From: Orrella marina
GTDB taxonomy: Bacteria; Pseudomonadota; Gammaproteobacteria; Burkholderiales; Burkholderiaceae_B
Assembly (NCBI RefSeq): GCF_003058465.1
Contig: NZ_CP028901.1
Span: 186,001 to 250,000, forward strand
Direction: 5' to 3'
DNA: 64,000 bases
A model generated the notes under the pieces. The model was given only the letters and a program-made list of their open reading frames with translations. It ran no database searches and had not been told where the DNA came from. Position numbers and translations under genes: made by a program. Within the stretch, counting starts at the first letter, position 1; every line of letters starts with the position of its first letter. Below are positions 62,001-64,000 of this stretch, one piece after another.

Positions 62001-64000
62001 GTTATGCTCCTGTTTGTCACCGGGTCTGTGCAGATCCAGCAGGTTCTCCAGGTGCATGCCCAGACGTCCGGCTGCATGGACCAGCGGGAAGGCATGGCCA
62101 CTGTCACGCAAGAGTGTGAGCCAGATGTCGCTGGCCGACACCTCGCTGAACGCCTCTTCATTGAGCTGCCAGCCATCGTCGCGCCTGGACAGCAGGTCAT
62201 TTTGCTGGGCAAGGTCCAGCAGGACTTCGAGCAGACGTCGCTGACTGCTGCCTGCGGCGTGGGCGGCCAGTTCGAGCGCGTGAATCTTGTCATCCAGCGC
62301 GCGCGGGTCGTTGCCGCCGTGCTTGATCAGATAATCGGCGAAATATCGGGCAACCAGCACGTCCAGCAAAGGATCTGTTTCGGTTGCAAACCGCTCTTCA
62401 AAAGGACTTTGCTGAATGGTCTGGGCTGTGTTTTGCATGCATGCAAACCACTCGTGCAGACCCAGTGGACCTGGTATGGTCAGCGTCGATGCACGTGGTG
62501 CCGGGATGTTCTGAAACTTCAGGTACTGCAGCGCGCTGGAAGACTGGCGCTTGAGGTGCATGGCGCTAAAGCGGGCTTCGCGCACGTTGGCAACAATCTG
62601 CCCACTGCGATTAAAGAGCGCAAACTCTGCGGTGATGGAGTTGGGGTTGCGGGTCAGAATCCGGACCTGTACCTGGTGCGCGACGTTGTCTTCCTGCTGG
62701 TACCAGATGATTTCGCCCATCTGGGTCGGGACGTATGTCACCCCGGCGTCGAGCGCCACAAAATCCCTCAGATAGTGGATGATGAGTTGGTAGCTGTTGT
62801 CGAGCAGCGAAGGGTGCAGGAGGTAGTCACCAATCTCCGCTGAAATAGAGTCGGGCACCGTCAGGAGCGCGGCGATATCACGTCCGTCTTGAGCGGATTG
62901 CCAGCCTTTGTCGATCGCGCAGTAGGCAGGGCCGTACTGCAAACCTGCTCCGAGCGTGAACAGTGTGTGCTCATTACCGGTGAAGTCGGCCTGACGCGCC
63001 GGCAGGGCCGGGGCACTGGCCTGGGAGCCTACCAGGCTGGGCTCTGGCAAGACACGCGCCCGGGCATGAAGACGCCAAGGCTCGTCAGCACCGATGGTGC
63101 GAGCATGGATGGTGAGGTGCCCATCTGCCGGGTCGAGCGTGACACGCAACTGACGTGAAACCCCCGCATCAAGCAGCAGTGGACTCAGAATCTCCAGGTC
63201 GTGCACGCGTGCCACTGCGCCGGGTTGCCATTGCGTGGAGGCCGCCAGTGCGATTTCGACGAATCCAGTTCCCGGGAACACTACGGACTCTCCGACCTTG
63301 TGATCCGCAAAACTGGGCAACATATCGGTGTCGAGGGTCGACTCCCACATCCATTGTTGTTGTGGCACGGCAAACCCGAGCAGGGGATGAAGCCTGACCC
63401 GATTGAGCAGATCCATGCTCTGCGCAGTGCCTTCGTACCAGAGGCTTTCGCGCTGCCACGCATAGGCGGGCAGGTCGACCCATCGGGGCTGAACTGCAAA
63501 CAGAGTCGGCCAGTCGATCTGACCGCCATTGATGACCACCTGACCTGCTGCGGCCAGGATGTGCTCGGGGGATTCGACTCCGCGGCGGCCTGTCGCAATT
63601 ACCTTGCCCGTTGCTTCGGCGGCGTTGAGCGCGTCCGTAATGTAGCCGCGCAGGATGGCGTGAGGACCCACTTCGACAAACACGCGCTGACCGGTCTCCA
63701 CCAGGGCAGCTGTTGCCTGTTCAAACTGAACCGGGCGCCTGATGTTCAGCCACCAGTACTCGGCATTGAGCGCGGTGCCTTCGAGAAGTCCACCGTGAAC
63801 CACCGAATAGAATGGAATCGCCGACTGATGAGGCGTGATGCTGGCGAGGTGGGTGCGTACGCCACTCTCCACTTCGTCCATCATCGGGCTGTGAAAAGCG
63901 TAGTCCAGGTCCAGGCGTTTGACGCTCACACTCTCCTGAGCCATGGCCGCTTCAAACTGCTCCAGACCCTGCAAAGTACCTGCAATGGTCGAGCCGCGAC
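58983..64000 (-). CDS. Reducing type I polyketide synthase (AT-DH-MT/KR-like-ER-KR), partial
   Basis: At least 1,672 residues, running off the right edge (KS and start lie outside). In order: the end of the acyltransferase (YAFHSPMMDEV, malonyl-type); dehydratase with FADHKVGESVVFPGTGF and the second motif LLDNSYQLI; a region where a C-methyltransferase would be, lacking a proper SAM motif (VTEISAGEPWFG); a structural ketoreductase half; enoyl reductase with LIHGAAGGVGLAAIQIALW; and the NADPH site of the ketoreductase, VTGGLSGFGLRTAQWL. The frame breaks at a G4 run near 59003 and continues as the C-terminal piece. A fully reducing, iterative synthase is inferred. Confidence 0.88.
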   Translation of the reverse strand, partial: RGSTIAGTLQGLEQFEAAMAQESVSVKRLDLDYAFHSPMMDEVESGVRTHLASITPHQSAIPFYSVVHGGLLEGTALNAEYWWLNIRRPVQFEQATAALVETGQRVFVEVGPHAILRGYITDALNAAEATGKVIATGRRGVESPEHILAAAGQVVINGGQIDWPTLFAVQPRWVDLPAYAWQRESLWYEGTAQSMDLLNRVRLHPLLGFAVPQQQWMWESTLDTDMLPSFADHKVGESVVFPGTGFVEIALAASTQWQPGAVARVHDLEILSPLLLDAGVSRQLRVTLDPADGHLTIHARTIGADEPWRLHARARVLPEPSLVGSQASAPALPARQADFTGNEHTLFTLGAGLQYGPAYCAIDKGWQSAQDGRDIAALLTVPDSISAEIGDYLLHPSLLDNSYQLIIHYLRDFVALDAGVTYVPTQMGEIIWYQQEDNVAHQVQVRILTRNPNSITAEFALFNRSGQIVANVREARFSAMHLKRQSSSALQYLKFQNIPAPRASTLTIPGPLGLHEWFACMQNTAQTIQQSPFEERFATETDPLLDVLVARYFADYLIKHGGNDPRALDDKIHALELAAHAAGSSQRRLLEVLLDLAQQNDLLSRRDDGWQLNEEAFSEVSASDIWLTLLRDSGHAFPLVHAAGRLGMHLENLLDLHRPGDKQEHNWKAEQSAQGNTSYSSTTEIELSGTQGPEQEEPTPGNNAGSSDWSWSTMLPVLVGPHGMHALEQSIHQRLQYALSELEPGQKVFVTEISAGEPWFGSACTQGLNADLILYTAQSVPTLDEQLSADPEEVCLQMAIVVLDADTPDEGQRMLRWACSRLLPDGVLMVVGANTSDWVQALLAAESPAQGTQGIPGSAGVGACQFGAQTWAHEVETLCGKPVKRLALWPTDEGTGVSGPYLLFAQKQATEKQTTGESNQSREPVQATQTTQATQAVQTRLPEHCLILTDQHTDHPKDPGLALLAELKATFVHSLELSLDAKAVSCAGTQDEIEQLLAAFCEQVNTTPDGDETRRPAHIIDLRGLLGVTDESDSPGILANQAQRCADIAHAAKTLQSVQFTGQYWVPAMQNLADAAVSGFMRTLMNEVSGTTARLVTFEFAATCDAQTVTRQAQAWAQEVRDPDAEQEIVFSRAGMRSVPRLRALPAPPAKACKPGEHHTGQSQSTAEFSPDLLQSRQIRLGFDMPGQLRNLRWEAVDRPALQDHEVEIAVKATGLNFRDVMYTLGLLSDEAVENGFAGASIGLEFAGVVSRVGDEVTDYKSGDEVVGFGPHGFTNFAITTSSALALLPQGMSFESAATVPSTFFTAYYALIHQARLQPGESVLIHGAAGGVGLAAIQIALWQGAKVYATAGSAAKQDLLRLLGIEHIYSSRHLDFADEILRDTNGQGVDVVLNSLSGEAINRNLQVLKPFGRFLELGKRDFYENSRIGLRPFRNNVSYFGIDADQLMKVRPDLTSQLFRQVMNLFEEGVLYPLPYEAHEAAHALDAFRQMQQARHIGKIVVTYNDGVPVPVKVSTRSAGATGSGAGTASSSGSDSSSDARQDGLRHDGVQLDANASYLVTGGLSGFGLRTAQWLTEKGARHLVLLGRRGAVTEQAQEAVAEFQHKGVTVIAPPCDITLADDVKRVLQHEMKDMPPLKGIVHAAAVFEDSLIMNLDHDKIQAVMAPRSWVH

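Overview
The window looks like a chromosome segment of a betaproteobacterium of the order Burkholderiales, probably Alcaligenaceae-like. This is inferred from the tripartite-tricarboxylate (Bug/TctC) receptor, family III CoA-transferase, MocR and DUF1127 genes and the cat operon. It mixes ordinary metabolic operons with accessory DNA rich in insertion sequences (IS), toxin-antitoxin loci and decaying genes.

Layout. 0-4 kb is a nest of IS elements: a complete IS3-family element, an IS4/IS1634-type fragment and a frameshifted IS5-family element. 4-9.1 kb, all on the minus strand, holds unrecognised genes: two translationally coupled secreted proteins, one more secreted protein, and small proteins ending in zinc ribbons, one of which is followed by a multiply broken relative. 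9.2-12.8 kb has a PACE efflux gene facing a frameshifted TetR gene, a ccdAB pair inside a tRNA-Asn-flanked mini-element, an antiporter relic, and intact tRNA-Asn and tRNA-Thr genes. 13.3-21.5 kb is more conventional: a GAF-GGDEF-EAL protein, a Bug receptor/enoyl-CoA hydratase/CoA-transferase operon with a divergent IclR regulator, and a MocR gene with DUF1127. 22.5-27.3 kb is a three-gene type I secretion operon without a visible substrate.

27.5-35.9 kb is the catechol branch of the beta-ketoadipate pathway (catR, then catB-catA-catI-catJ-catD-catC). An ISAzo13-family element sits between catR and catB, and a CatM/BenM-type site survives next to it. 36.6-40.5 kb has a small membrane gene, dsbB and a two-subunit molybdenum hydroxylase. 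40.9-47 kb is a decaying accessory block: a DUF1703 ATPase gene split cleanly by an IS200-type element, a second ISAzo13 copy, two Fic pseudogenes and a PemK-like toxin-antitoxin pair. 48.3-51.1 kb is an SDR/LTA-synthase-like pair. 51.3-53.2 kb is an AbiE-like locus with an amber codon in the toxin. 54.5-56.5 kb is a glycosyltransferase and methyltransferase. 56.7-64 kb (minus strand) is a reducing type I polyketide synthase coupled to an alpha-oxoamine synthase, running off the window edge. It is the most interesting biosynthetic locus, with a domain set like fungal fumonisin-type PKS plus oxoamine synthase.

A theme across the window is genes broken by one in-frame stop or a one-base change in a homopolymer. 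This is either genuine decay linked to IS expansion or residual sequence error; raw reads would decide. All functional calls rest on motif recognition by eye, without database searches.
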